Program-made: the position numbers and the translations under genes
DNA from: Streptococcus sp. HPH0090
GTDB lineage: Bacteria; Bacillota; Bacilli; Lactobacillales; Streptococcaceae
Assembly: GCF_000411475.1 (NCBI RefSeq)
Contig: NZ_KE150464.1
Coordinates: 372,001 to 436,000, forward strand
DNA: 64,000 nt
Reading direction: 5' to 3'
Shown: piece by piece, positions 52,629 through 63,664 of the stretch
How positions within the stretch are numbered: position 1 is the first letter of the stretch
Layout of the letters: every line of letters begins with the position of its first letter
The notes under the pieces: generated by a model
The model's input: the letters and a program-made list of their open reading frames with translations, nothing else
The model's database searches: none
Told to the model about the DNA's origin: nothing

Positions 52629-54788
52629 TTAAATCACGCAGCTTTCACATTGGTTAGCACCAACTTCACCGCCGTCATCTGTATAGGTACGAACGTAATA
52701 GATAGACTTGATACCCTTGTTAAAGGCGTAGTTACGAAGGATAGACAAGTCACGTGTTGTTTGTTTGTTTTCTGACTTCCATTCGTAAAGACCTGTTGGA
52801 ATATCACTGCGCATGAAGAGAGTGAGTGAAAGTCCTTGGTCTACATGTTCAGTAGCCGCAGCATAAACATCAATGACTTTACGCATATCCATGTCATAGG
52901 CAGAAGTGTAGTAAGGAATTGTTTCAGTTGACAATCCTGCAGCAGGATAATAGATCTTACCAATTTTCTTCTCTTGGCGTTCTTCAATACGTTGTGTGAT
53001 TGGGTGGATAGAAGCAGAAACATCGTTGATGTAACTGATAGAACCATTTGGTGCTACAGCAAGGCGGTTTTGGTGGTAAAGCCCATCTGCCTTAACTTTA
53101 TCACGAAGTTCAGCCCAGTCAGTAGCAGTTGGGATAAAGATACCTTCAAAGAGTTCTTTGACACGATCAGATTTTGGAACAAACTCGCCTGTTACATACT
53201 TGTCGAAGTAGCTTCCGTTTGCGTAGTCTGATTTTTCAAAGTTGTGGAAGGTAACACCTCGTTCACGTGCGATGTTGTTTGATTCAACGAGAGTCCAGTA
53301 GTTCATGAGCATAAAGTAAATGCTGGTGAACTCAATAGACTCAGGTGATCCATATTCGATCAATTGTTGGGCAAGGTAGCTGTGAAGTCCCATAGCACCA
53401 AGTCCGAATGTGTGAGCTTGGCTATTTCCATGGTCGATAGTAGGAACAGCTACAATGTGAGAACTATCAGTAACGAAGGTCAAAGCACGTACCATAGCTC
53501 GGATTGAGCGACCAAAATCAGGTGAAGTCATCATGTTGACAACGTTTGTTGAACCAAGGTTACATGAAACGTCAGTACCCATTTTAATGAATTCTTGTGC
53601 GTCATTAATCAAGCTTGGTTCTTGAACTTGAAGAATCTCAGAACACAAGTTACTCATAATGATTTTTCCATCAACTGGATTTGCGCGGTTAGCCGTATCG
53701 ATATTGACAACATATGGATAGCCAGATTCTTGTTGCAATTTAGAGATTTCTGTTTCCAAATCACGCGCCTTTATTTTTGTCTTGCGGATGTTTGGATTTG
53801 CAACCAATTCATCGTATTTTTCAGTGATATCAATATAGTTGAAAGGTACGCCATACTCTTTTTCAACAGAATAAGGACTGAAGAGATACATTTCTTCGTT
53901 TTTACGTGCTAATTCGTAGAATTTATCTGGTACCACAACACCAAGTGATAAAGTCTTCACACGAACTTTTTCATCGGCATTTTCTTTCTTAGTTGAAAGG
54001 AAGGCGATAATGTCTGGGTGGAAGACGTTGAGGTAAACAACCCCAGCACCTTGACGTTGACCAAGTTGGTTAGAGTAAGAAAAGCTATCTTCGAAAAGCT
54101 TCATAACTGGAACGACACCAGAAGCCGCACCTTCATATCCTTTGATAGGGGCTCCAGCTTCACGAAGGTTGTTGAGGGAAATTCCGACACCGCCTCCGAT
54201 ACGTGAAAGCTGAAGAGCTGAGTTGATAGAACGTCCGATAGAGTTCATATCATCTGTTACCTGAATCAAGAAACAGGATACCAATTCACCACGACGTGCA
54301 CGACCTGCATTTAAGAAAGATGGTGTAGCAGGTTGGTAGCGTTGGTGGATGATTTCATTGGCAATATCAATTGCGATAGTTTCATTGCCATCAGCAAAGT
54401 AAAGAGCGTTAAAGAAGACACGGTCTTCCATGCTCTCAAGATAGTATTCCCCATCATTAGTTTTCAAGGCATATTGATTGTAAAACTTGTATGCTGCCAT
54501 GAATGACTTGAATTGGAAGTTTTGATCTTTAATAAATTGATAAAGCTCTTCTAAGAATTCTGGACGATATTTCTTGATAAATGCTGTTTCGATATAGTCT
54601 TGTTTGATGAGGTAATCAATTTTATCTCTGATAGAATCAAATACCATTGAGTTAGGCTCAACATTTTCTTTAAAGAATGCATCCAAGGCTTCTTTATCTT
54701 TATGAAGCATAATTTGACCATTAACTGGACGGTTAATTTCATTATTTAGACGGAAGTAAGTTACATCCTCGAGTTGTTTTAATCCCAT
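52629..54788 (-). CDS. nrdE: class Ib ribonucleotide reductase large subunit
   Basis: NrdE reduces ribonucleoside diphosphates with the radical supplied by NrdF and electrons from NrdH. The 719-residue protein has the motifs ATPSFLNAGRARRGELVSCFL, RIGGGVGISLNNLR, NLCSEILQ and the redox-active C-terminus CESCVI (Cys714, Cys717). It lacks the ATP-cone N-terminal domain, as expected for class Ib. AAGGGAA precedes the start on this strand. Confidence 0.97.
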   Translation of the reverse strand: MGLKQLEDVTYFRLNNEINRPVNGQIMLHKDKEALDAFFKENVEPNSMVFDSIRDKIDYLIKQDYIETAFIKKYRPEFLEELYQFIKDQNFQFKSFMAAYKFYNQYALKTNDGEYYLESMEDRVFFNALYFADGNETIAIDIANEIIHQRYQPATPSFLNAGRARRGELVSCFLIQVTDDMNSIGRSINSALQLSRIGGGVGISLNNLREAGAPIKGYEGAASGVVPVMKLFEDSFSYSNQLGQRQGAGVVYLNVFHPDIIAFLSTKKENADEKVRVKTLSLGVVVPDKFYELARKNEEMYLFSPYSVEKEYGVPFNYIDITEKYDELVANPNIRKTKIKARDLETEISKLQQESGYPYVVNIDTANRANPVDGKIIMSNLCSEILQVQEPSLINDAQEFIKMGTDVSCNLGSTNVVNMMTSPDFGRSIRAMVRALTFVTDSSHIVAVPTIDHGNSQAHTFGLGAMGLHSYLAQQLIEYGSPESIEFTSIYFMLMNYWTLVESNNIARERGVTFHNFEKSDYANGSYFDKYVTGEFVPKSDRVKELFEGIFIPTATDWAELRDKVKADGLYHQNRLAVAPNGSISYINDVSASIHPITQRIEERQEKKIGKIYYPAAGLSTETIPYYTSAYDMDMRKVIDVYAAATEHVDQGLSLTLFMRSDIPTGLYEWKSENKQTTRDLSILRNYAFNKGIKSIYYVRTYTDDGGEVGANQCESCVI

Positions 54789-54857
54789 AAAATTCCCTTT
54801 AATTCATTACAAAAGAAAGGCTTCTAAGATTGACATAGAAGCTTTGAGTCCTGATTG

Positions 54858-55076
54858 TTAAGCAAGTTTTTTGAGTTTTGCTGGTTGGAACCCAGAGAAA
54901 ACTTCAGTCGGTGTTTGGATGATAGGAGCAGCGCTAAAGCCGAGCTCTTTAACTTGTTCAATAAATTCAGGTTGTTCGTCAAGATTGATTTCGCGATATG
55001 TGATGTTGTTACTATCTAAGAATCGTTTGGTCATTTTACATTGAACACAATTATTTTTAGAATAAACGGTTACCAT
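54858..55076 (-). CDS. nrdH: NrdH redoxin
   Basis: NrdH is the glutaredoxin-like thioredoxin-reductase-dependent electron donor of NrdEF. The 72-residue protein has CVQC (Cys10, Cys13) in the family context YSKNNCVQCKMTKRFL and the SAAPIIQTP strand with the cis-proline. It is the first gene of the nrd run, with its own promoter and a pair of NrdR-type boxes upstream. Confidence 0.96.
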   Translation of the reverse strand: MVTVYSKNNCVQCKMTKRFLDSNNITYREINLDEQPEFIEQVKELGFSAAPIIQTPTEVFSGFQPAKLKKLA

Positions 55077-55112
55077 TCTGTAACTCCCCTTTCAAAATTT
55101 AATTACATCTTA

Positions 55113-55140
55113 AGTATATCAGAAAAAAAATCTTTGTCAA
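55113..55140 (-). promoter_or_regulatory. promoter of nrdH
   Basis: On the minus strand TTGACA (55135-55140), 16-bp spacer, TGA-TATACT with the -10 at 55113-55118. Confidence 0.85.
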
Positions 55141-55147
55141 CGAAGAA

Positions 55148-55205
55148 AAACTAAATATTGTAGATTTTTTTTAGATGAGAGATGACTAAACACAATATAT
55201 AGTGC
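55148..55205. promoter_or_regulatory. pair of NrdR-type boxes upstream of nrdH
   Basis: ACACAATATATAGTGC (55190-55205) matches the NrdR consensus ACACWATATATWGTGT at 15 of 16 positions; AAACTAAATATTGTAG (55148-55163) matches at 12 of 16. They are 42 bp apart (start to start), about four helical turns, and the nearer one abuts the nrdH -35. The 361-base gap 55077-55437 otherwise holds the divergent nrdH and ptsH promoters; I see no gene in it. Confidence 0.78.
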
Positions 55206-55346
55206 TTGCGAAAAAATAAAACCCATAAATAACAGCGTTTTCTAAATGTTAAAAATATAAAAAACTACATGATGTATTTTGATATATAAAATAGAAGATT
55301 TTCAGCAAGTTATCTGAAAGGAAAACGAAGAAATCCCATAAAACAC

Positions 55347-55375
55347 TTGAAAAAAATCACAGAAGGTGATATAAT
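55347..55375 (+). promoter_or_regulatory. promoter of ptsHI
   Basis: TTGAAA at 55347, 17-bp spacer, TGA-TATAAT with a perfect -10 at 55370. Confidence 0.88.
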
Positions 55376-55437
55376 ACCAAATTGTAAGGGTTATCAGATA
55401 TAACTCAAAAAGAAAACAATTAAAGGAGAGTCAAATT

Positions 55438-55701
55438 ATGGCTTCTAAAGATTTCCACGTAGTGGCAGAAACAGGTATTCACGCACGTCCAGCAACATTG
55501 TTGGTACAAACAGCTAGCAAATTTGCTTCAGATATCACTCTTGAATACAAAGGTAAATCAGTTAACCTTAAATCAATCATGGGTGTTATGAGTCTTGGTG
55601 TTGGCCAAGGTGCAGACGTTACAATCTCTGCTGAAGGTGCGGATGCTGATGATGCTATCGCTGCAATCTCAGAAACAATGGAAAAAGAAGGATTGGCATA
55701 A
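55438..55701 (+). CDS. ptsH: phosphocarrier protein HPr
   Basis: HPr carries phosphate from EI to all PTS EIIA proteins, including the two PTS in this window. The 87-residue protein has His15 in [12 protein letters not shown] and the regulatory Ser46 in [11 protein letters not shown], which HPr kinase phosphorylates to make HPr a corepressor of CcpA. AAAGGAGA precedes the start. Codon bias indicates very high expression. ptsI begins 4 bases later. Confidence 0.98.
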   Translation: MASKDFHVVAETGIHARPATLLVQTASKFASDITLEYKGKSVNLKSIMGVMSLGVGQGADVTISAEGADADDAIAAISETMEKEGLA

Positions 55702-55705
55702 GAAT

Positions 55706-57439
55706 ATGACAGAAATGCTTAAAGGAATCGCAGCATCTGATGGTGTTGCAGTTGCTAAAGCATATCTACTCGTTCAACCGGATTTATCATTCGAGACTAT
55801 TACAGTCGAAGATACAAATGCAGAAGAGGCTCGTTTGGATGTTGCTCTTGAAGCTTCTCAAAACGAGCTTTCTCTTATCCGCGAGAAGGCTGTAGGTACG
55901 CTTGGTGAAGAAGCGGCGCAAGTATTTGACGCTCACTTGATGGTTCTTGCCGACCCTGAATTGATCGGTCAGATTAAAGAAACTATTCGTGCAAAAAAAG
56001 TAAATGCAGAAGCAGGTCTTAAAGAAGTAACAGACATGTTTATTACTATCTTTGAGGGAATGGAAGACAATCCATACATGCAAGAACGTGCAGCGGATAT
56101 CCGCGACGTTACCAAACGTGTTTTGGCAAATCTTCTTGGTAAGAAATTACCAAACCCAGCTTCTATTAATGAAGAAGTAATCGTGATTGCACATGACTTA
56201 ACTCCATCTGATACTGCTCAATTGGACAAAAACTTTGTAAAAGCTTTTGTAACAAACATTGGTGGACGTACAAGCCACTCAGCTATCATGGCTCGTACAC
56301 TTGAAATTGCTGCTGTTTTAGGTACAAACAACATTACTGAACTTGTTAAAGATGGTGATGTTTTAGCAGTTTCAGGTATTACTGGTGAAGTTGTTATCAA
56401 CCCAACTGAAGAACAAATTGCAGAATTCAAAGTAGCTGGTGAAGCTTACGCTAAACAAAAAGCTGAATGGGCTCTTTTGAAAGACGCTAAAACAGTTACT
56501 GCTGATGGAAAACACTTTGAGTTGGCTGCCAACATTGGTACACCTAAAGACGTTGAAGGTGTGAATGATAACGGTGCAGAAGCTGTTGGTCTTTACCGTA
56601 CAGAATTCTTGTACATGGATTCACAAGACTTCCCAACAGAAGATGACCAATACGAAGCCTACAAAGCAGTTCTTGAAGGTATGAATGGTAAACCTGTTGT
56701 CGTTCGTACAATGGATATCGGTGGGGATAAAGAACTTCCTTACTTCGATCTTCCTAAAGAAATGAACCCATTCTTGGGTTACCGTGCTTTGCGTATCTCT
56801 ATTTCTGAAACTGGTAACCAAATGTTCCGTACACAATTGCGTGCCTTGCTTCGTGCATCTGTTCACGGTAAATTGCGTATCATGTTCCCAATGGTTGCTT
56901 TGTTGAAAGAGTTCCGTACTGCTAAAGCTATTCTTGAAGAAGAAAAAGCGAAATTGGTTGCTGAAGGTGTTGCAGTTGCAGATGATATCCAAGTTGGTAT
57001 CATGATTGAAATTCCTGCTGCAGCTATGCTTGCTGATCAATTTGCTAAAGAAGTTGATTTCTTCTCAATTGGTACAAACGACTTGATCCAATACACAATG
57101 GCTGCTGACCGTATGAACGAACAAGTTTCATATCTTTACCAACCATACAATCCATCAATCCTTCGCTTGATTAACAATGTTATCAAAGCAGCTCATGCTG
57201 AAGGTAAATGGGCTGGTATGTGTGGCGAAATGGCAGGTGACCAAACTGCGGTTCCACTCCTTGTTGGAATGGGCTTGGATGAGTTCTCGATGTCAGCTAC
57301 TTCAGTACTTCGTACACGTAGCTTGATGAAGAAACTTGATACAGCTAAAATGCAAGAATATGCTAACCGAGCTCTTACTGAATGTTCAACAATGGAAGAA
57401 GTTCTTGAACTTTCAAAAGAATACGTTAACTTCGATTAA
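55706..57439 (+). CDS. ptsI: PTS enzyme I
   Basis: EI autophosphorylates from phosphoenolpyruvate and phosphorylates HPr. The start at 55706 gives [20 protein letters not shown] and the usual 577 residues; earlier starts overlap ptsH in another frame. The N-domain carries the active histidine in [13 protein letters not shown] (His191), and the C-terminal PEP-binding barrel has [21 protein letters not shown] and the active cysteine region GMCGEMAGD. It is followed by a strong terminator. Confidence 0.98.
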   Translation: MTEMLKGIAASDGVAVAKAYLLVQPDLSFETITVEDTNAEEARLDVALEASQNELSLIREKAVGTLGEEAAQVFDAHLMVLADPELIGQIKETIRAKKVNAEAGLKEVTDMFITIFEGMEDNPYMQERAADIRDVTKRVLANLLGKKLPNPASINEEVIVIAHDLTPSDTAQLDKNFVKAFVTNIGGRTSHSAIMARTLEIAAVLGTNNITELVKDGDVLAVSGITGEVVINPTEEQIAEFKVAGEAYAKQKAEWALLKDAKTVTADGKHFELAANIGTPKDVEGVNDNGAEAVGLYRTEFLYMDSQDFPTEDDQYEAYKAVLEGMNGKPVVVRTMDIGGDKELPYFDLPKEMNPFLGYRALRISISETGNQMFRTQLRALLRASVHGKLRIMFPMVALLKEFRTAKAILEEEKAKLVAEGVAVADDIQVGIMIEIPAAAMLADQFAKEVDFFSIGTNDLIQYTMAADRMNEQVSYLYQPYNPSILRLINNVIKAAHAEGKWAGMCGEMAGDQTAVPLLVGMGLDEFSMSATSVLRTRSLMKKLDTAKMQEYANRALTECSTMEEVLELSKEYVNFD

Positions 57440-57445
57440 TCATTT

Positions 57446-57480
57446 AAAAACCTTGTAACAATAAGTTACAAGGTTTTTTT
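57446..57480 (+). terminator. terminator after ptsI
   Basis: A 14-bp stem (57446-57459 with 57465-57478, loop AATAA) is followed by a T run. Confidence 0.92.
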
Positions 57481-57525
57481 GTTTCTTCGTATAGAAAACT
57501 CTGTCTGTAAAATTTCCAAAAATTA

Positions 57526-57534
57526 TGGTAAAAT
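57526..57534 (+). promoter_or_regulatory. extended -10 promoter of udk
   Basis: TGG-TAAAAT with the -10 at 57529-57534, 28 bp before the udk ATG. Confidence 0.65.
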
Positions 57535-57561
57535 AGACAAAGGAAAAATACGGAGGCAACT

Positions 57562-58200
57562 ATGCAAAACAGACCAATCATTATCGGAGTAACAGGGGGA
57601 TCTGGGGGAGGAAAAACCAGCGTTTCTAAAGCAATCTTATCGCATTTCCCCAATGAAAAAATCGCCATGATTGAGCATGATTCCTATTATAAAGATCAAT
57701 CTCATTTAACCTTTGAGGAGCGTATCAAAACCAACTATGACCATCCTTTTGCTTTTGATACTGATTTAATGATTGCGCAAATCAAAGAATTATTGGCAGG
57801 ACGGCCTGTTGATATTCCTACCTATGATTATGCTGCCCATACTAGAAGTTCGAAAACCTATCGTCAAGAACCTCAAGATGTCTTTATCGTAGAGGGAATC
57901 TTAGTTCTAGAAGACAAACGCCTTCGTGATTTGATGGATATTAAGATTTTTGTAGATACTGATGACGATGTACGTATCATTCGCCGTATTAAACGGGATA
58001 TGGAAGAGCGTGGTCGTAGCTTGGATAGCGTTATTGATCAATATCTTGGTGTAGTAAAACCTATGTATCACCAATTTATTGAACCTACAAAACGTTACGC
58101 TGATATTGTGATTCCTGAAGGAGTAACCAATACGGTAGCGATTGATTTGTTGACTACTAAGATTGAAAAGATTTTAGAAGAAGCTCGTTTAGCTCAGTAA
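57562..58200 (+). CDS. udk: uridine kinase
   Basis: Udk phosphorylates uridine and cytidine in pyrimidine salvage. The 212-residue protein has the P-loop [16 protein letters not shown] (residues 9-24), [12 protein letters not shown], the YDHPFAFD substrate region and [26 protein letters not shown] precedes the start. It stands alone between ptsI and a convergent gene. Confidence 0.96.
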   Translation: MQNRPIIIGVTGGSGGGKTSVSKAILSHFPNEKIAMIEHDSYYKDQSHLTFEERIKTNYDHPFAFDTDLMIAQIKELLAGRPVDIPTYDYAAHTRSSKTYRQEPQDVFIVEGILVLEDKRLRDLMDIKIFVDTDDDVRIIRRIKRDMEERGRSLDSVIDQYLGVVKPMYHQFIEPTKRYADIVIPEGVTNTVAIDLLTTKIEKILEEARLAQ

Positions 58201-58207
58201 TAACTAA

Positions 58208-58235
58208 AAAAACTGTATCTCTTGATACAGTTTTT
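58208..58235. terminator. bidirectional terminator between udk and the ECF gene
   Basis: A 12-bp stem (58208-58219 with 58224-58235, loop TCTT) with A and T tracts serves both converging genes. Confidence 0.9.
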
Positions 58236-58797
58236 ATTGTTTAATTTTTTCAAGTCTTGGAACAATGGCGAGAGTTAAAATAGCCGAGATAATTAATTCT
58301 GCTATCGAATTTGTAGAGATAACAGTCGCTAATAGTTTTTGAATATTTCCATCAAAAACATTACCAAAGAGGAAGAAGATACCACCTAAGACAAATACTG
58401 TATTTGTCAGCGAGCCAAGTGCACCAGCAAAAATGAGCCCGGCTTTTCCCTTTAGCAGTTTATAAACGAAATAAGGTGTCAAACCAATCAAGATACGTGG
58501 GACAATTGCAATCACAACTGAATATAGGTTACCATTAGGTACAAAAGGTGAGAAGAGATAGCTGGTTGGTAGAATTGTAAGTGTATTAACTGTTAAGCTA
58601 ATCATACCCATTAAAAATCCAAGGATTGCACCAATTCTTGGTCCATAGATAATACTTGCGATAATGACTGGAATGTGGACGATAGTTGGTTTAATAGGAA
58701 AGGGCAGCACGTTAAATAGGATTGAGCTCAGTAAATGAATAACAATCATACTGGCAAAAAAGATAGCGATTGGAGCAATATTAGAGCGTTTGTTCAT
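58234..58797 (-). CDS. ECF transporter S component, probably for pantothenate
   Basis: The 187-residue protein has about six membrane segments and the S-component pattern: a basic N-terminus followed by APIAIFFASMIVIHLL, IPVIIASIIYGPRIGAILGFLMGMISL with the small-residue motif that contacts EcfT, and LLKGKAGLIFAGALGSLTNTVFVLG. It would work with shared EcfA/EcfA'/EcfT encoded elsewhere. Its start overlaps coaC by 17 bases, and coaB follows upstream, so pantothenate (PanT type) is the likely ligand by context; the sequence alone does not prove the substrate. Confidence 0.85.
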   Translation of the reverse strand: MNKRSNIAPIAIFFASMIVIHLLSSILFNVLPFPIKPTIVHIPVIIASIIYGPRIGAILGFLMGMISLTVNTLTILPTSYLFSPFVPNGNLYSVVIAIVPRILIGLTPYFVYKLLKGKAGLIFAGALGSLTNTVFVLGGIFFLFGNVFDGNIQKLLATVISTNSIAELIISAILTLAIVPRLEKIKQ

Positions 58798-59332
58798 TAA
58801 GAGTTTCCTTTATTCTTTCTATAATAATTTCCAAATCGGCTAAAGCGCCGCTTCCGAAGTCGCCACAAGCTAAGAGAGATTCTTTAGGAGAGATGATCTC
58901 GTATCCATAGCTTTCAAGAGTTTTAAGATTTGACTGTGTGGCAGGGTGGGTAAACATTTTTGTATTCATGGCAGGAGCAAGTAATTTAGGGATATTATCT
59001 GGTAATGCCAGAGCAGTACTAGTCACCATATTATCAGCAAAACCGTGAGCTAATTTAGCGATTGTATTGGCTGTTGCTGGTACCACGATAAATAAATCTG
59101 TTTCTTTTCCTATTTGAATGTGATTCACTTGGTCTGGAAAAGGTTCCTGCATGACATCGAGATGTACTGTATTTTGTGATAGTACTTGTAGAGTTAAAGG
59201 TTGAATAAATGCTGTTGCAGCCTGGGTCATAAGAACAGTTACTGAATGCCCCTGTTTTTTCAAAGAACTAACTAGGTCAACTGTCTTGTATGCGGCGATA
59301 GATCCAGTAATAGCGAGTGTAATACGGGCCAT
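58781..59332 (-). CDS. coaC: phosphopantothenoylcysteine decarboxylase
   Basis: CoaC is the flavoprotein that decarboxylates phosphopantothenoylcysteine in coenzyme A synthesis. The 183-residue protein has TLAITGSIAAYKTVDLVS at the N-terminus, the active-site histidine region MQEPFPDQVNHIQIG, PATANTIAKLAHG and the conserved APAMNTKMF motif with the substrate-clamp. It is separate from CoaB, as is normal in streptococci, where most bacteria have a fused CoaBC. AGGAA precedes the start. Confidence 0.95.
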   Translation of the reverse strand: MARITLAITGSIAAYKTVDLVSSLKKQGHSVTVLMTQAATAFIQPLTLQVLSQNTVHLDVMQEPFPDQVNHIQIGKETDLFIVVPATANTIAKLAHGFADNMVTSTALALPDNIPKLLAPAMNTKMFTHPATQSNLKTLESYGYEIISPKESLLACGDFGSGALADLEIIIERIKETLNEQTL

Positions 59333-59346
59333 AATATTCCTTTCTT

Positions 59347-60033
59347 TTAGTCATAGCTTTTGATTTTCTCGAGAAGTAAATCCGCAATTTCTTGTTTACA
59401 AGAAGCAGTTTGGAAGTTAGCTTTTTCAACTAGATATGCGATATGTTGTTCAGCATTAATCTGTGTGAGATCATTAGCAACAATTATATCAGCTTTGTTT
59501 TTTTCAAGACTTTCCCGAGCAATTTGAATCAAGTATTCACGACTGACATCAACTAATAATTTAAATCCGATCAGATGAATTGAGGGATTCCACTCTTTGA
59601 CAAGTGAAATGATTTTAGGGTTTTTCTTTAAAAATAGTACCTGGACGTCTTCCTTAGATGAGATTTTTGTTTCCTGATTTTTCTTATCTAAAAACTCTGT
59701 TAAATCTTGACTAGCTTTAACCTCATCAAATCCAGTCATATAGACAGGAGTGTAATCTGATACAGCCATAGAATGGATCAAGACCTGGTAATCCTTAACC
59801 TTATCTTTCATCGATTGCAGTAAATCAGCTGTATTTTTTATTTCGATGATGGTCAAGTTTGGATGACTAACTGGCTTAACTGCTTGAAGAGTGGTAATCA
59901 AACAAACTTCATGACCAGCCTTTAGAAGAGTTTCGGTGATAATTTTTCCAAGTTTACCGGAAGAGTGATTGGTAATAGAACGAACCCTATCGATTTTTTC
60001 ACTTGTACCGCCAGAAGTAACTAAAATTTTCAT
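59347..60033 (-). CDS. coaB: phosphopantothenate-cysteine ligase
   Basis: CoaB joins phosphopantothenate and cysteine. The start at 60033 gives MKILVTSGGTSEKIDRVRSITN and 228 residues; a TTG at 60048 is the only earlier start. The protein has the ligase core NHSSGKLGKIITE, IHSMAVSDYTP and GFKLLVDVS with the usual KxxD-type loops, and IIVANDL near the C-terminus. No ribosome site precedes the ATG, and the predicted promoter puts the transcription start on it. Confidence 0.93.
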   Translation of the reverse strand: MKILVTSGGTSEKIDRVRSITNHSSGKLGKIITETLLKAGHEVCLITTLQAVKPVSHPNLTIIEIKNTADLLQSMKDKVKDYQVLIHSMAVSDYTPVYMTGFDEVKASQDLTEFLDKKNQETKISSKEDVQVLFLKKNPKIISLVKEWNPSIHLIGFKLLVDVSREYLIQIARESLEKNKADIIVANDLTQINAEQHIAYLVEKANFQTASCKQEIADLLLEKIKSYD

Positions 60034-60039
60034 AGAACT

Positions 60040-60067
60040 ATTGTACAAAAAAATGAGCAGTAAGTAA
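60040..60067 (-). promoter_or_regulatory. promoter of coaB placed at the start codon
   Basis: On the minus strand TTACTT (60062-60067), 16-bp spacer, TACAAT (60040-60045). The ATG begins 7 bases after the -10. The gap 60068-60227 between this and the fhs promoter shows nothing I can name. Confidence 0.6.
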
Positions 60068-60224
60068 AATGAAAGCGATATAACGAGGGTCGGAAATAGG
60101 ATATTAATCCATAGTTAAAACCTATAAAGGCATATAAAAATTTAAATAGAGATATAGAAAGCCTATCATTTAGCGATATTTACGAACGTTACTAATCGTA
60201 ATCACTGTTAAAAATCTTGTTTTA

Positions 60225-60233
60225 TGATATAAT
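60225..60233 (+). promoter_or_regulatory. extended -10 promoter of fhs
   Basis: TGA-TATAAT with a perfect -10 at 60228-60233 and a weak -35 (CTGTTA at 60205), 32 bp before the start. Confidence 0.75.
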
Positions 60234-60265
60234 GAATTAACACATTAGAGGCTAGAGGAGTTTTT

Positions 60266-61936
60266 ATGAAAACAGATATTGAAATTGCACAGAGTATTGA
60301 GTTAAAACCGATTGTTGATGTTGTAGAGAAACTTGGGATTTCTTACGACGATTTGGAGTTGTATGGAAAGTACAAGGCTAAACTAAGCTTTGATAAGATT
60401 CGTGAGGTTGAGGCAAATCCAGTTGGTAAATTGATTCTAGTTACAGCCATCAATCCAACACCAGCAGGTGAAGGGAAATCAACTATTACTATTGGTCTTG
60501 CTGATGCTTTGAATAAGATTGGTAAGAAAACCATGATTGCTATCCGTGAACCTTCTCTTGGTCCTGTCATGGGGATTAAAGGAGGAGCTGCTGGTGGTGG
60601 TTATGCACAAGTTTTACCAATGGAAGATATCAACCTTCACTTTACTGGTGATATGCATGCTATTACAACTGCAAACAATGCTCTTTCTGCCTTGATTGAC
60701 AATCACTTGCATCAAGGAAATGAGCTAGGTATCGACCAACGTCGTATTCTCTGGAAACGCGTAGTGGACTTGAATGATCGTGCTCTTCGTCACGTGACAG
60801 TTGGACTTGGTGGTCCACTTAATGGTATTCCACGCGAAGATGGATTTGACATCACTGTGGCTTCAGAAATCATGGCTATCCTTTGCTTGGCAACTGATAT
60901 TGAAGATTTGAAACGTCGTTTAGCCAATATCGTTATCGGTTACCGTTATGATCGTACACCTGTTTCAGTAGGTGATCTACAGGTTGAAGGTGCCTTGGCA
61001 TTGATTTTGAAAGACGCTATCAAACCGAACTTGGTTCAAACCATCTATGGAACACCTGCCTTTGTACATGGTGGCCCATTTGCCAATATCGCACACGGAT
61101 GTAACTCAGTCTTGGCTACAACTACAGCCCTTCATTTGGCAGATTACACGGTAACAGAAGCAGGTTTTGGTGCAGACCTTGGTGCAGAGAAATTCCTTGA
61201 TATCAAAACTCCAAACCTGCCAACTGCGCCAGATGCAGTAGTTATCGTTGCAACCCTTCGTGCTCTTAAGATGAATGGTGGAGTTGCTAAGGATGCTCTT
61301 ACAGAAGAAAATGTAGAAGCAGTTCGTGCAGGATTTGCAAACTTGAAACGTCACGTTGAAAATATCCGTAAATTTGGTATTCCAGCAGTTGTTGCTATTA
61401 ACGAATTTGTATCTGATACAGAAGCAGAAATCGCAGCTTTGAAAGAACTTTGTGCTTCCATTGATGTTCCGGTTGAGTTAGCTAGCGTATGGGCTGATGG
61501 AGCAGAAGGAGGAGTGGCTCTAGCTGAAACTCTTGTCAAAACAATTGACGAAAACCCAGCTAACTATACACGTTTGTATGACAACGACCTTTCAGTACAA
61601 GAAAAGATTGAAAAAATTGTAACAGAAATCTATCGTGGTAGCAAAGTAAATTTCGAGAAGAAAGCTCAAACTCAAATCGCACAAATCGTACAAAATGGTT
61701 GGGACGAATTGCCAATCTGTATGGCGAAAACTCAATACAGTTTCTCAGACAATCCAAATGCGCTTGGTGCACCTGAAAACTTTGAAATTACTATTCGTGA
61801 ATTGGTACCGAAACTTGGTGCAGGCTTTATCGTTGCGCTCACTGGTGACGTTATGACCATGCCTGGACTTCCAAAACGCCCAGCAGCTCTTAACATGGAT
61901 GTTGAAAGCGATGGAACAGTTCTCGGTTTATTCTAA
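60266..61936 (+). CDS. fhs: formate-tetrahydrofolate ligase
   Basis: Fhs makes 10-formyl-tetrahydrofolate from formate, ATP and THF for purine and initiator formyl-Met synthesis. The 556-residue protein has the ATP-loop region [21 protein letters not shown] (about residues 64-84), [32 protein letters not shown] and [19 protein letters not shown] at the C-terminus. AGAGGAG precedes the start. The length is normal. Confidence 0.97.
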   Translation: MKTDIEIAQSIELKPIVDVVEKLGISYDDLELYGKYKAKLSFDKIREVEANPVGKLILVTAINPTPAGEGKSTITIGLADALNKIGKKTMIAIREPSLGPVMGIKGGAAGGGYAQVLPMEDINLHFTGDMHAITTANNALSALIDNHLHQGNELGIDQRRILWKRVVDLNDRALRHVTVGLGGPLNGIPREDGFDITVASEIMAILCLATDIEDLKRRLANIVIGYRYDRTPVSVGDLQVEGALALILKDAIKPNLVQTIYGTPAFVHGGPFANIAHGCNSVLATTTALHLADYTVTEAGFGADLGAEKFLDIKTPNLPTAPDAVVIVATLRALKMNGGVAKDALTEENVEAVRAGFANLKRHVENIRKFGIPAVVAINEFVSDTEAEIAALKELCASIDVPVELASVWADGAEGGVALAETLVKTIDENPANYTRLYDNDLSVQEKIEKIVTEIYRGSKVNFEKKAQTQIAQIVQNGWDELPICMAKTQYSFSDNPNALGAPENFEITIRELVPKLGAGFIVALTGDVMTMPGLPKRPAALNMDVESDGTVLGLF

Positions 61937-61987
61937 GTAAACAAAAAAAGACAACCTCCAAATGCAAGGTTATCTTTCTAGTTATTT

Positions 61988-62016
61988 AAAACTCCTAGAA
62001 AAATTCTAGGAGTTTT
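61988..62016. terminator. bidirectional terminator between fhs and lysS
   Basis: A 13-bp perfect stem (61988-62000 with 62004-62016, loop AAA). A second, weaker repeat (about 61946-61978) lies upstream. Confidence 0.9.
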
Positions 62017-62034
62017 GTTGTTATTTCTTTGTTG

Positions 62035-63534
<1,500 letters not shown>

Positions 63535-63664
63535 CTAATTTTTAATCAAATTTTGAAATAATAAATCAATTTTCACGATACTCCCATTTTATCATAAAAA
63601 GTCAAGAAATTCACGGATATTCTATAAAAACTAAAAAGAACTTGATGCTATTCATCAAGTTCTA

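Noticed and set aside
55299..55313. CodY box before ptsH
   Set aside because: GATTTTCAGCAAGTT has three mismatches to the consensus in AT-rich DNA, too weak to claim.
55595..55705. Earlier start of ptsI overlapping ptsH
   Set aside because: It is an out-of-frame reading of ptsH; EI begins [14 protein letters not shown].
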